Positions 10,661 to 25,888 of a DNA stretch of 64,000 nucleotides are shown here, piece by piece (the first letter of the stretch is position 1; each line of letters begins with the position of its first letter). Location of the stretch: the NCBI GenBank assembly GCA_029783825.1, contig JAREIK010010524.1, forward strand, positions 18,992 to 82,991. The letters are read 5' to 3'. The translations under genes and the position numbers were made by a program. Origin of the DNA: Sapria himalayana. Taxonomy: Eukaryota; Streptophyta; Magnoliopsida; Malpighiales; Rafflesiaceae. Below the pieces are notes generated by a model, which had not been told where the DNA came from, searched no databases, and worked only from the letters and a program-made list of their open reading frames with translations.

Positions 10661-11789
10661 ATATACACAGATATACAAATTGTCAGATAGATAGATAGAC
10701 AAATAAATAGATAAACACATAGACAGACAGATTGATTGATAGATTGAAAGGTTGATAGACTAATAGATTGACAAATAGACATATAAACTGATAATTAAAT
10801 AGATAGATATATAGATATACAAATAGATAGAAAGATAGACTGATAAACAAATACAATGATAGGTAGATTGATACATAGATAGACATATAGATAGATAGAT
10901 AGACAGACAGATAACCATATTGATATATAGACAGATATATAAATAGACTGATAGATAGAAGATAGATATACAAATAAATAGATAGTCAGATAGACAAATA
11001 GATAGATAGACAAATAGAATAATAAACTAATTTACTGATAGATAGATAAACAGACAGATAGACAGATAGATATACAAACATATAGGCAGACATATAGACA
11101 GATAGACAAATAGACAGATAGAAAAATAGATAGATAGACAAATATATAGAAGACAGATAGATAGATAAACAAATTGTAAGAAAGATAGATAGATGGATAG
11201 ACATATAGATAGATAGATATACATATAGACAGATAGGCAAATATAGTGATAAATAGATAGATATATAGATATATAGATAGATAGATAGATAGACAGACAG
11301 ATTGATAAATAGATAGACAGATAGATATATAGATAGACAAATAGACAGATAGACAGATAGATAGATAGACATTTAGAAAAATAGACAGATAGAAAAATAG
11401 ACAAATCGATAGATATATAAAAGATAGATAGACAAATTGTCAAATAGATAAATAGACAGATAGACAAACAACCAAATAGATAGATATATGTATATAAGAC
11501 AGATAGATAGATAGATAGACATATAGACAAATAAAAACAAGATATATAGTTAGATAGATAGTCAGATAGACTGATAGACAAATAAATAGATTTATAGAAA
11601 GACAAATTGATAGACAGATAAACATATAGATAGATTGTCATATAGATAATTAGACAGATAGACTAATAGACAGGAAGATAAATAGACAAATAGTCCAATA
11701 GACAGATGGAAAGATCGATAGATAGACATATAGACAGATAAATAGATACATAGATAGACAGATAGAAAAATAGACAGATAAATAGCTTT

Positions 11790-11820
<31 letters not shown>

Positions 11821-12533
11821 TATATATATAGACCATATAGATAGATATATATATATATATACCATATAGATAGATAGACAGATAGATATATATATATTTA
11901 GACCATATAGATAGATAGACATATATATATATATATAGACTATATTGATAGATAGACAGATAGAAAGATAGATAGATCGATAGATATATAATTAGATAGA
12001 TAAATAGAAAAATAGATAAATAGATAGATAGATAGATAGACAAAAATATAGATAGATAAATAGACAAATAGACAAATAGACAGATAGATAGATAAAGAGA
12101 TAGACAAATAGATAGAGGATAGACACAGACAAATAGACATTTAGAGAGATAGACAGATACACATATACACAAATAGACAGATAGAAAGATAATCAGAAGA
12201 TAAATAGATAGATAGACATTTAGAAATATAGAAAGATAGTCAGATAGATAAATAGACAGATAGACATTGAGAAAGATAGAAAGATAGATATATACAAAAA
12301 TATAAAAATAGAAAGATAATAAGATAGATAGTTAGGCAGATAGATAAATAGATAGATAAAGAGTTAAACTAATAACTAGAGACAGATAGAGAGAGAGAGA
12401 TAGATATATAGATAAACCTTATATATAGATAGACAGATAGACAGATAGACAGATAGATAAAAAAAATAGATAGATAAATAGATTGATATAGAGATAGATA
12501 GATAGATAGACAGATAGACAGATAGACAGATAG

Positions 12534-12740
12534 ACATATAGGCATATAAACATATAGACAATAGACAATAGACAGATAGACAGACAGACAGATAGATAGA
12601 TAGATAGGCTGGATAGATAGATAGATAAACAAATAGATAGATAGACAGATAAACAGATAGACAGATAGACATATAGGCATATAGACATATAGACAATAGA
12701 CATATAGATAGATAGATAGATAGATAGATAGGCTAGATAG
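12534..12740 (+). repeat. local duplication of about 130 bp within the GATA array
   Basis: The landmark ACATATAGGCATATA followed by ACATATAGACAATA occurs at 12534 and again at 12669. The rare GC-containing unit ATAGGCTGG/ATAGGCTAG follows each copy, near 12603 and 12728. The spacing of about 125-135 bp points to a recent segmental duplication rather than slippage of single 4-base units. Confidence 0.6.
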
Positions 12741-14954
12741 ATAGATAGACAAATAGATAGATAGATAGATAGATAGACAGACAGATAGACAGATAGATAG
12801 ATAAAAAGATAGACATATACACAAATAGACAAATAGAAAGATAGTCACATTGATAGATAGACAGATTGACAAGTCGATATATAAAGAGATAAACCAATAA
12901 ACAGATAGATATATATATATATATATATATATATAGATACAAATACAATATAGATAGATAGATAGATAGACAAATAGATAGATAGATAGACAAATAGATA
13001 TATAGACAGATAGAGAAAAAAAAGAAAGAAAGATAGATAGATAAATAGATAGATAGAAATACATATAGATACAGAGAAAGATACACAGATAGACAGATAG
13101 ATACAAACAAAGATAGACAGATAGACATGTAGAAATATATACATATAAATAGAAGTTAGATAGAAAAAAATAAATAGATGGACAAATTGTCAGATAGACA
13201 GATAGATAGATAGACATATAGATAGATAAATAGATAGATATATATACAGAAAGATTGATAGATTGATAGATTGATAGAAATACATATAGACATAGAAACA
13301 ATTAGATAGATAGGAAGGTTGATAAATAGAGTGATAAACAGATAGACTTATAGGCATATCGACTAATAGATAGATATCTATATATCAAGATAGACTGATA
13401 TACTGACAGATAGATAGATATATAGACAGATAGACAAAAAAATAGATAGACAAATAGTCAGATAGTGAGATAGATAGATAAACAAATAGACATATAGATA
13501 AATAGATAGATAAAGAGATTGATATATTGACAAATTGACTAATATACATATTGACATTTAGACTAATATATAAATAGAAAGATAGACTAATAGACTGATT
13601 GACTTATAGACAGATAGAAAGATAAGTAGATAGTTAGAGAGCTAGATAAACAAATAGACAGATATTAAGATAGATAGATAGCTAGTTAGTTATATAGACA
13701 GATAGACACATAGACATCAAGATAGATAAATAGATAAATAGATATACAAATAGATAGATAGACAAATAGATAGATATACAAATAGGTAGATACATAGATT
13801 GATATAAAACAGATAGACAGATAGTAAGATAGACAAATAGTAAGATAAACAGATAGTAAGATAGACAGATAGAAAGATGGACAAATAGATAGATATGTAG
13901 ATAGAAAATTAGCATGATAGACAGATAGATTAATACATAGAAGTTAGTTAGGTAGGTACTTAGATAGACAGATAGACAAATAGAGAGAAGATAGATAGAT
14001 AGATAGATAGATATACAGATAGTTAGATAGATAGATAGATATACATATAGTCAGATAGACAAATAGATAGACAAATAGATAGATAGATAGATAGACAGAT
14101 AGACAGATATACATATAGATAGATAAATAGAGAGATATATAGACTAATAGATAGATATACAGATAGACAAAAAGAAAAAAAAGACTAATAGACAGATAAA
14201 CAGACAGAGATACAGATTAACAGATAGACAGTAAGAGAATTAGATAGATAGACCGATAAATAGATATATAGATAAACAATATAGATAGATAGATAGATTG
14301 ACATATAGATTGAAAAATAAATAGACAAATAAAAAAATAGACAGATATACAGATAGACAAATAGAAAAATTGATTGATTGATGGATATACAGATAGATAG
14401 ATATATAGATAGATAGACAAATATATAGATAAATGGATAGACAGATATATTGATAAATGGAGAGACAGACAGGCAGACAGATAGATGGATACCAGATAGA
14501 CAGATACACACATATAAAGATAGAAAGATAGATAGATAGATAACAGATAGATAGATACACACATATACAGATAAATAGATAAATATATAAAGAGATAGAT
14601 AGATTGATATAAAAATATATAAACATATAGGCTGATAGATAGAAAAACAGATTGACAATAATACAAATAGATAAATATACTAATAAATAGAATGACATAT
14701 AGGTAGATAGCAAGATTCATAGATAGACATAAAGACATATAGGCAGATAAACAGATAGACAGATAGACAAATAGACAGATAAATAGATGTTTAGTAGTTA
14801 GATAGACAGATAGACAGATTGATAGATAGATTTATTGACATATATACTTATAGATATATAGACAATTAGAAATATAGATAGATAGACTAATAGATAGACA
14901 GACAAATAGTTTGATAGACAGATAAATAGATAGGATATAGAAAGATAGACAGAT

Positions 14955-14990
<36 letters not shown>

Positions 14991-17806
14991 AGATACATAG
15001 ATATACATATAGATAATTAGACATATATATAGATATATATATACTGACAGACAGACAGATAGATAGATATATAGACATATAGACAGATATATAGATATAA
15101 CATATAGATATTTAGATAGATAGACAGATAGACAGATAGATAGATAGACACATAGACAGATAGATAGAAAGATAGATTGACAGAGAGAGATAAATATACA
15201 AATACATAGATAAATAGATAGATAGACATATAAATAAAAAATATACAGATAGATAGATATACAGATATACATATAGATAGATAGACAAATAGACATCTAA
15301 ACAGATAGACAGATAAATAGAAACATAGATAGATAGATAGATAGATATATAGACTGTTAGAGAGATTGCCCAAAAAACATTAAACTTATAGACTTATAGA
15401 TAGAAAGACAAATTGACAAATAGACAGATAGATAGATAAACTAAGAAACATATACATAGATAGGCAGATAGCCAGATTCATAGATAGACATATAGATAGA
15501 TAACAGATAGACATAATGACAGATAGACAGATAGACATATAATGAGATAGATTGATAGATTAAAAGATAGACATATTGACATATAGACTAATAAAATGAT
15601 AGACAGATAGATAGATAGACTAATAGATAGATAGACACATAGGGAGATAGCCAGATGGACAAATAAATAGATATCTAGATAGATAGATGAAAGATAGATA
15701 AATATATAGATAGATAGACAGATTGATAGATAGACATATATAAAAATAGACTGAAAAATAGATATATAGATATCTAGATAAAGAAATAGACACATAAACA
15801 GATATACATATATACAATAGATAGATAAATAGATATATAAAAGATAGATAGACAAATTTTTAGATTAATAGATGGACATATATACAAATAGACACAAATA
15901 TAGATAGACTAATTGACAGACAGACATATATATAGACAGTGTGTCAGATAGATAGATAGATAGACAGACATACAGATTGGTAGATAGGTAGATACATAGA
16001 TAGACAATGAAATAGATAGATAAATATACATAAGATAGATAGACAAATAGACAGATAGATAGATAGACAAAAGATAGAAAGACACATATATAGATAGATA
16101 GAATTACATCTAGACATATAGATAGACAGAAAGATAGATTGACATATTGACAAATAAACATATAGAAAAATAGATAGATAGACAGATGGAATGATTAATA
16201 GATTGATAAAAAGACATAAGGACATATAGCTTGATAGATAGATACATAGATTTTCAAGTAGATGGATAGATAGATAGACTAATTGATAGATAGCTAGATA
16301 GGTGAATATCCAGATAGACAGAAAGACAAATAGATAGATAGATAGTTATATAGATATATAGAAAGATAGATAGATAGTTAGATAGATAAATAGATAAATA
16401 AAAAGACAGAAAAATAGATAGATACAGACATAGACATATAGGTAGACAGATAGATATACATATAGGCAGATAGATAGATATATAGATAGACATATAGACA
16501 GATAAACATATAGGCAGATAGACAGATAGACAAGTAGATAGATAATGAGATATACTAATAAATAGATATACAGATATAGAGATAGACACATAAACCATAT
16601 AAATAGATAGACAAATAGATAGATATATTGATAAACTTATACAAATTTAAAAATATAGACAGATAAACAGATAGTCAGATATAGAGATAGATAGATAGAC
16701 AAATAGACAGATAGATTGATATATAGATAGATAGACAAAAAGATAGATAAATAGATAGATAGATAGATAGACATATATATAGATAGACTGATAGATAGAT
16801 GGATAGAAAAATAACTAGACAAATAGATAGTTAGTTAGAGAGATAGATAGACAGTTTGATAGATAAATATATATAGATAGATAGATAGATAGACAAGCAG
16901 ACAGATAGACAAACAAAGTGACATATAGTCACTAATACATATAGAAGTCACTTAGACATATAGACCAAAGACAGACATAAAGAAAAATAGACAAACAGAC
17001 ACAGAGAGAGATAGATTTACAAATATACATAGACAAACTAACAAAAAGATAGATAGATAGATCAGAAAATTATAAAAAGACACTAACGAATAGATATTTA
17101 GAGAGGTAGTTAGACAAATACACAAATAGAAATATAGTTAGATAGATAGATAGAAATTTAGGAGAGATAGACAGATAGAAATGTACACTTATATTTAGAA
17201 AGAGAGATAGTCAGATACATAGTTAGACAGATTGACGAGTTTAGAGATAAAAGATAAACCAATAAATAGATATACAAGTTGACCTATAGAAAGATAGACA
17301 TATAAACCATATATACATATTGATATATAGATAGATACATAAATAGATAGATGGACAGACAGACAAATAGATAGATAGATAGATAGACAGATAGACATAC
17401 ATAAATAGACAGATTGAAAGATAGTAACATTGAAACATAGACAAATGGACAAGTAGATAGAGAAAAAGATAAACAGATAAACATATATACAAATAGAGAG
17501 ATATAAAGATAGACCATATAGATAGTTAGATTAATAGACAGATAGACAAATAGAGAGGTATAGATATAGACAGATAGAAAAGATAGACAGATAGACAAAT
17601 ACAAATATAGACAGACAGACATATAGATAGATAGATAGATAAACTGATAGATAGATAGACATATAAATAGATAGACAAATAGTTTGATAGATAGATACAT
17701 AGATCGATAGATAGATAGACATATACACAAATAAATAGATAGAAAGATAGTCAGGTATATAGATAGACAAATAGACTTTTAGATAGATAGACAGATAGAC
17801 AAATAG

Positions 17807-17839
<33 letters not shown>

Positions 17840-17931
17840 GACAAATATACAAATTGAGAGATAAATAGATAGATAAACAGATAAACAAAAAGATAGACAC
17901 TTATACAAATAGACAGACATTCATACACACA

Positions 17932-19160
17932 AAAAGAGAGAGAGAGAGAGAGATATATATATATATGCAGATAGAGGATTGACACAGACTGATATACATT
18001 TAGAGAGATAAATTGATAAATATATACACAAATAGATAGATTAAAAGAGAGTTAGATATAAAAATAATTTTATAGATAAGTAGATAGATAAAGATATAAA
18101 TTGATAGATAGTTATAAAGTTAGATAGATAGGTATAAAATATAATCAAATTGACAGATAGATAATTAGATATGAAGATAGATAGAAAGATAAATAGTTAG
18201 CTAGATAAATAGGTAAACAAATAGATAGAATTATTGAAAGATAGACAAATAGATACACAGATTGACAGATAGATAGATAGTTAAGATAGATAGGCAGATA
18301 GACAAATAGACAAATAGATAGAAAAGTAGATAGAGAAATAAATAGATAGAGAGATAGACAAAATAGGTAGATATAAAAATAGAATGATAGACAAATATAT
18401 AGATAGCTATATAGCCATTTAGGTACATAGAAAGATAAATAGATAGATAAATAAATAAAGAGATAGATAGATAGATAGATAGTTTGATAGGTAGAAAGAT
18501 AGAGTGATTGATTGATCGATGGATCGATAAATAGATAGATAGATAGACAAATAGACAAATAGACAGACTGGTAGAAAGACATATAGATAGAAAAACAAAC
18601 AAACAAACAGACAAATAGAAAGATAGATATATTAATAAAAAGTTAGATAGAGCTTAGATACAGATAGATAGAAATTTAGAGAGATAGAAATATACACATA
18701 TAAACAAATAGATAGATAGAAAGATAGTCAAAAAGATAGATAAATTGACATCTAGATAGATAAAGAGATAAAATAAAAAACAGAAAGATAGATATAGTGA
18801 TAGATAGAGAGATAATATAGACAGATAGATTGATTGATAAATAGATAAATAGAGAAATAGATAGATTGATATGTAGACAGATAGATAGATAGACTGATAG
18901 ATAGATAGATAGATAGATAAACAGATAGACAGATAGTCATATAGACAGATATACATATAGACATATAGTAGATAGATATATAGATAGACAGATAGACAAA
19001 TAGTTAGATAAATAAATACACAAATAGATAGATACATAGATAGATAGAAAGATAGACATATACACAAATAAACAGATAGTTAGATATATAGAAAGGCAAA
19101 TAGACAAGTAGATAGTTATTCTGATAAACTGATAAATAGATAAATATATAGAAAGATAGA
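17932..19160 (+). repeat. higher-order repeat copy A within the GATA array
   Basis: A long, irregular landmark series starts with an AGAGAG run and GACACAGACTGATATACATTT (17981). It continues through 'AGATATAAAAATAATTTTAT', GAATTATTGAAAG (about 18229), AAAACAAACAAACAAAC, GATATAGTGATAGATAG (18791) and TTATTCTGATAAACT (about 19116). The same series in the same order recurs at 19742 and at 23503. Shared non-GATA words in the same order over more than 1 kb cannot come from slippage alone. Confidence 0.75.
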
Positions 19161-19741
19161 CATATAGATCATATAGATAGATAAATAGAATGATAGATAA
19201 ACATATTGATAGATTGACAAATAGATACATAAAGAGATATATAGATAGATAGAGAGTTAGATTTTCAGATAGATAGATAGATATATATATACATATATAT
19301 ATAGATAGATGAATAGACAGATAAACAAAAGATAGATAAACAAAAATAAATAGATACACAAATTATCAGATAGACGTATAGACATATAGATAGATAGATA
19401 GAAGAAATATAAATAAATATATTGTAGTTAGATAGACAGATAGATTGATTTACAGATAGACAGATAAACAGATAGATAGATAGATAGATACACACATAGA
19501 CAGATGGAAAAATAGATAAATATATAGATCGATAGATAGATAGACAAATATACAAATAGATAGATATATAGATAGAGAGATATATATATATATATATATA
19601 GATAAATATATTGACAGATAGACAAACATAAAGATAGACAGACAGATAGATAGAAGATTGATATATAGATAGATAGACAAATTGATAGATAAATAGATAG
19701 AAAAAAAGATAAATAGATATACAAATAGATAGGCATACATA

Positions 19742-20720
19742 CACACATATAGAGAGATAGATAAATAGATTTATATAAAGATATTTATAAGCAAATAAAG
19801 GATAGACACAGATAGATATACATTTAGAGATATAAATTGATATACATTTACACAAATAGACAAATAGAAAAATAGTTAGATAGATAAATAATTTTATAGA
19901 CAAGTAGATCGATAAAGAGATAAATTGACAAATAGATAGATATAAAGATATATAGATAGAGAGATAGATAGATAGATAGATAGATATACCATATAGACAG
20001 ATAGACAGGAAGATAATTAGATAGATTGATAGATAAAAATTGATAGATAGACAGATAAACAGATAAACATATAAATAGATAGGTAGGTAAATAAATAGAT
20101 AGATAGAATTATTCAAAGATAGACAAATAGATAGACAGATATATAGAAAGATAAATAGTTAGTTAAGATAGATAGGTAGATTGACAAGTAGACAAATAGA
20201 TAGAAAGGTAGATAGACAAATAAATAGATAAACAGATAGACAGATATATAGAAAAAAAGATTGACAAATAGATAGAAAGCTAGATAGCCAAATAGGTACA
20301 TAGAAAGGTAAATAGATAAATATATAATTAAAGAGATAGATAGATTGATAAATATATAGATTTGCAGATAGATAGTTAGATCGATTGATCGATAGTTGGA
20401 TAGATATAAGATAGAAAAATAGATGGATAGACAAACTAGTAGAAAGACATATAGACTGATAGATAGATATACAGATCAAAAAACAAACAGACAGACATAT
20501 AGAAAGGTAGATAGAGGTTAGACTTAAACAGATATAGATTTAGAGAGATAGACAACTAGACATATACAGAAATAGATAGAAATATAGTAACATAGATAGA
20601 TAAATTTACATCTTGATAGAAAAAAAGATAAATCGATAAAGAGATAGATAGATATAGTGATAGATTGAAAGACAATATTTACAGATAGACAGATTGATAA
20701 ATAGATATATAGATAGATAG
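19742..20720 (+). repeat. higher-order repeat copy B within the GATA array
   Basis: It repeats the copy A landmarks: GACACAGATAGATATACATTT (19805), AATAATTTTATAGACAAGTAG, GAATTATTCAAAG (about 20106), TTAGTTAAGATAGATAGG, AAAAAACAAACAGACAG and GATATAGTGATAGATTG (20651). Offsets from copy A are 1,824, 1,877 and 1,860 bp. Confidence 0.7.
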
Positions 20721-22627
20721 ACAAACAGATAGTTAGATAGATAAAAAGATAGATAGATAAATAAATAGATAGATAGACAAATAGATAGATAGACATATAG
20801 ACATATATGCAGATAGACAGATAGACAGATATACAAAGAAATAGATATACATATAGATAGATATAAAAATAGATAAATAGATATATAGACAGACATATAG
20901 ATAGATAGATATATAAAAGAATAAATAGATATATAGATAAGTATATATATGGATAGGCAGATAGGCACATAGATATATAAGTAGATAGGTAGATAGGCAG
21001 ATATGTAGATGGACAGTTATGAAAATAGTCAGATAGATAGATAGACATACAGATGGATTGATAGATAAAAATATAGATATATAGATGGACATAGATAAAT
21101 AGATATACAAACAAACAGATAGATAGATAGATAGACAGACAGATATACAAATAGAAAGACAAATAGATAGATAGACAGATAGATAGATAGATAGATAAAC
21201 AGATTGACAAGTAGCCAGATAGAGATAAAAATAGATAGATAGAATAACAGATAGACAGATAGATAGACAATTATACAAATAGACCTATATAAAATAGTCA
21301 GATAGATAGATAGATAGAAAGATTGACATTTAGAGAGATAGACAAATACACTTATACACAACTAGATAGATAGAAAAATAATCACCTAAAAAGATATTTA
21401 GATAGACACATAGATAGACAAAAAGAAAACTGATAAATTGATACATAGATAGACAAATAAAGAAATAGACAATTAGACCATATAGATAGATTGACAAATA
21501 GATAGAAATATAGATAGATATTTTCATAGACAGACAGACAGAAAGAAAGATAAATAGATAGAAAGACAGACAGATAGACCAATAGATAGATAGATAGATA
21601 GATAAATAGACAAATAAACACATAGACTCATTGATTGGTAGACATATAGACATATAAACATATAGACAGATAGATAGGTAGGTAGACAGATAGATAAACA
21701 TATATAAAGATAGTTAAAGATATATAGACTGATAGACAGATAGATAGGCAGATAAATAGATTGAAAGATTGATAGATAGTTAGTAAGATAGATAGACAGA
21801 TAGCCAAATAGATAGATAGACAGATAGATAGATAGATAGAAATATTTATAAATAGAAGATAGATATACAAATAGACAGATATATAGATAGAAAGAAAGAT
21901 AGATAGATAGATATATTGAGAGATTGAAAGATAGATAAATTTACAGATAGATAGATATACAGATAGACATATAAATATATAGATAGAAAGTTAAATAGTT
22001 AGATAGTTAGATATATATATATACTTAATTAGTTAGACATATAGTTAGTTAGACAATTAGACTAATAGATAGATAGAAAGAGAGATAGATAGAAAGATAG
22101 ATAAATAAATAGATAGATAGATAAATAGATAGATAGATAGATAGATCGACTATGGATAGATAGACAGATAGATAGAAAGAAAGATAGATAATTAGAAAGA
22201 TAGATAGAAAAATAGATAGATAGACAAATAGATAGATAGAAAAATAGATAGATAGCCAAATAGAAGATAGACAATTAGACAAATAGACAAATAAATAGAT
22301 AAACATATAGACAAATAGATTTATTGATTGATTGATTGATAGAAAGATAGATAGATAGATATATATACAGATAGATACATAGGTAGAAAGATATATAGGC
22401 AAATAGACAGATAAATAGATAGATAGATAGAACATATAGATAAATATACAGATAGACACATAGATAGATAGATAGACAAGTTCACAGATAAATAGAGTGA
22501 AAAATATACTAACAGAAAGATAGATAGATATTTTGATAAATAGATAGACAGAAAGATTGATTGATTGAGAGATAGACCGATATATAGATAGACCATTAGA
22601 CCAATTGATAGATATATACATAGATAA

Positions 22628-22659
<32 letters not shown>

Positions 22660-22841
22660 CCAAATAGATAGATAGATAGATATATATAACTCCATTTAAA
22701 AATAAAGATAGAAAGATGGACATATAAAAAGATAAATAGATAGATAGATAGTCAAATAGATAGATAGAAAGAAAGAAAGATAAATATACAAATACAAAGA
22801 TAGATAAATATACAAATAGATAGATAGATAAATGGATAGAC

Positions 22842-22881
<40 letters not shown>

Positions 22882-23502
22882 ATAGATAGATAGATAGACA
22901 AACATATAGTCAGATAGATAGATAAAGAGATAGACAGATTGATTGATAAATAGACAGATAAACAGTCAAACATATAGATAGATTGATAGAAAAAAATATA
23001 GACATATAGAATAATAGACAGAAATAGAGATTGAGTGATAGAAAGATAGATAGATAGACTAATAAATAGATAGTTAGATAGATATGTAGATAGCCAAATT
23101 CACTGATAGACAAATATACAAAGGACATATAGATAGATAAAGAGATAGAAATATAAAAGACTGATAGTAGTCAAATAGATAGAAATAAAGATAGACAGAT
23201 AAACAGATTAATGGATTGACTGATAGTCATTTTCACATATTGACTAATAGACAGAAAGACAGATAGACAAATTGACTGATATACAAAAAGATACATAGGT
23301 AGATAGCTAGATAGATATAAAAAGTAATATAAAGATAGATAGATAGATAGATAGTTAAATAGATAGATAGACAAATAGATAGATAGATAGACAAATAGAT
23401 AGATAGATAGATATATATATACACACAAACACATAGACAAATTGATAGATAAATAGATAAACAATTAGATAGACAGATATACAAATAGACAGACATTCAA
23501 AC

Positions 23503-24800
23503 ACACAAATAGAGAGAGAGATATATATATATATATATATATTTATATAGATTTATAAGCAGATAGAGGATAGACACAGACTAATATACATTTAGAGAGA
23601 TAAATTGATAAATATATACACAAATAGATAGATTGAAAGAGAGTTAGATATAAAAATAATTTTATAGATAAGTAGATAGATAAATATATAAATTGATAGA
23701 TAGTTTTAAAATTAGATAGATAGAGAGATAGATAGATATACCATATAGACAAATAGACAGATAGATAATTAGATAGGAAGATAGATAAAAATTGATAGCT
23801 AGATAGATAAATAGTTAGTTAGATAAATAGGTAAACAAATATATAGATAGAATTATTGAGAGATAGACAAATAGATATACAGATTGAAAAATAGATATAT
23901 AGTTAAGATAGATAGGCAGATAGACAAATAGACAAATAGATAGAAAGGTAGATAGAGAAATAAACAGATAGACATCTAGACAAATAGGTAGATATAAAAA
24001 TAGAACGATAGACAAATAGATAGATAGCTAGTTAGGTACATAGAAAGATAAATAGATAGATAAATAAATAAAGAGATAGATAAATAGATTGATTGATTGA
24101 GAGGTAGAAAGATGATAGATTGATTGATCGATAGATCGATAGATAGATAGATTGATAGGAAAATAGACAAATAGAAGACTAGTAGAAAGACATATAGATA
24201 GAAAAACAAACAAACATACATACAAATAGAAAGATAGATATATAAATAAATAGTTAGATAGAGGTTAGATACAGATAGATAGAAATTTAGAGAGATTGAC
24301 ATATAAACATATAAAAAAATAGATAGATAGAAAGATAGTCAGAAAGATACATAGATAAATTGACATCTAGATAGATAAAGAGAAACTAAAAAATAGAAAG
24401 ATAGATATAGTGATAGATAGAGAGACAATATAGACAGATAGACAAATTGATAAATAGATAAATAGACAAATAGATAAATAGATAGTTAGACAGATAGATA
24501 GATAGATAGATAGACTGATAGATAGATAGAAAGATAGATAGATAAACAGATAGATAGAAAGACATATAGACAGATAGACATATAGACATATAGTAGATAG
24601 ATAGATAGATAGACAGATAGACAAATAGTTAGATAGATAGATACACAAATAGACAGATACATAGATAGATAGAAATTTAGACATATACACAAATAAAAAG
24701 ATTAAAAGATAGTCAGATAGTTAGATATATTCAAAGACAAATAGAAAAGTAGATAATTATTCTGATAAACTAATCAATAGATAAATAGATATAAAGATAG
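23503..24800 (+). repeat. higher-order repeat copy C within the GATA array
   Basis: This copy is the closest to copy A: GACACAGACTAATATACATTT (23573), 'AGATATAAAAATAATTTTAT', GAATTATTGAGAG (about 23850), 'AGATAGATAGGCAGATAGAC', AAAACAAACAAACATAC, GATATAGTGATAGATAG (24404) and TTATTCTGATAAACT (about 24757). Offsets from copy B are 3,744-3,768 bp, about twice the A-to-B spacing. Offsets from copy A are 5,592-5,640 bp, about three times. A register of about 1.87 kb fits, with one intervening copy too eroded to see. Confidence 0.72.
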
Positions 24801-25888
24801 ACAAATAGATCATATAGATAAATAGATAGATAGATAGACAAATGATAGATAGATAGATAGACTGATAGACAGATATACAAATTTATAGATAAAGAGTCGG
24901 ATAGACATATAGACAAATAGATAGATATACAGATAGATAGATAGATAGTCAAATAAATAGATTGATAGATTGATAGACTAATAAAAAAATTGAAAATAGA
25001 CCAATAGATAGATAGATAGATAGATATAGAGTTAGACATACAGACTTGTTAATAGATACACTGATAGTAAGATAAACATATAAATAGATAGACAGATAGA
25101 GAGATATATATTTCGACCATATTGATAGAAAGACAGATGGACAGATACACAGAAAGAAAGATAGACAGATAGATAGACAGATAGATATACAGGTAGATAC
25201 ACGATATATAGATAGATAGATGGATAGATAAGTAGATGGAAAGATAGATTGACATATAGACAGATAGACAGATAAATAGTTAGATATATAAAAAGATAGA
25301 CAAATAAATAGATAGATAGATAGAAATATAGATAAATAGATTAATCGATAAAAAGACATATAGACATCTAGAATGATAGATAGAAAGACATATTCACAGA
25401 TAAAAGATAAATATATTAATAAATTGATATGCAAATAGGTAAAGTTCCAGAATCATAGATAGACATATAGACATATATATAGATAAATATATAGATAGAT
25501 AGAAAAAAATATTGATAGTACTCAGATAGACAGATAGAGAGATAGATAGTTTGTTAGATTGACAGATAGATATATTGATATATAGAATGATATATAGATT
25601 GACTAATAAACATATAGATAGATAGACTGATAAAAAGATAATCAAGAAGATATATAGCAAGATAGATAGATAAATAGATAGATAGATAAATAGATTGATA
25701 GATATACTAATCGATAAAAAGATAGATAAACAAATAGATAGGCAAACATATAGATAGAAATACAAAAGACATATAGACAGATAGACAAATAAACAGATAA
25801 ACAAATATTTAAAAGATAGATAAATAGACTAATAAACAGATAGAATGATAGAAAGATAGGCATATAAGAAATTTTATAGATTTTTTTT

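Larger units (their letters stand above)
10645..25872 (+). repeat. 15-kb diverged GATA-family tetranucleotide array, GATA on the plus strand
   Basis: The sequence is built almost entirely from 4-base units: GATA most often, with GACA, AATA, CATA, GTTA and TATA variants. Indels often break the register, and (TA)n islands occur, for example near 12909-12933, 14958-14985, 17806-17831, 19577-19601 and 22846-22879. No stretch longer than about 50 bases is pure, so the array is old or has been scrambled by unequal exchange. There is no gene within it. The complementary strand (TATC) has no stop codon in any frame when pure, which explains the many open frames coding Tyr-Leu-Ser-Ile. Kilobase-scale repeats are listed separately. 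Confidence 0.95.
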
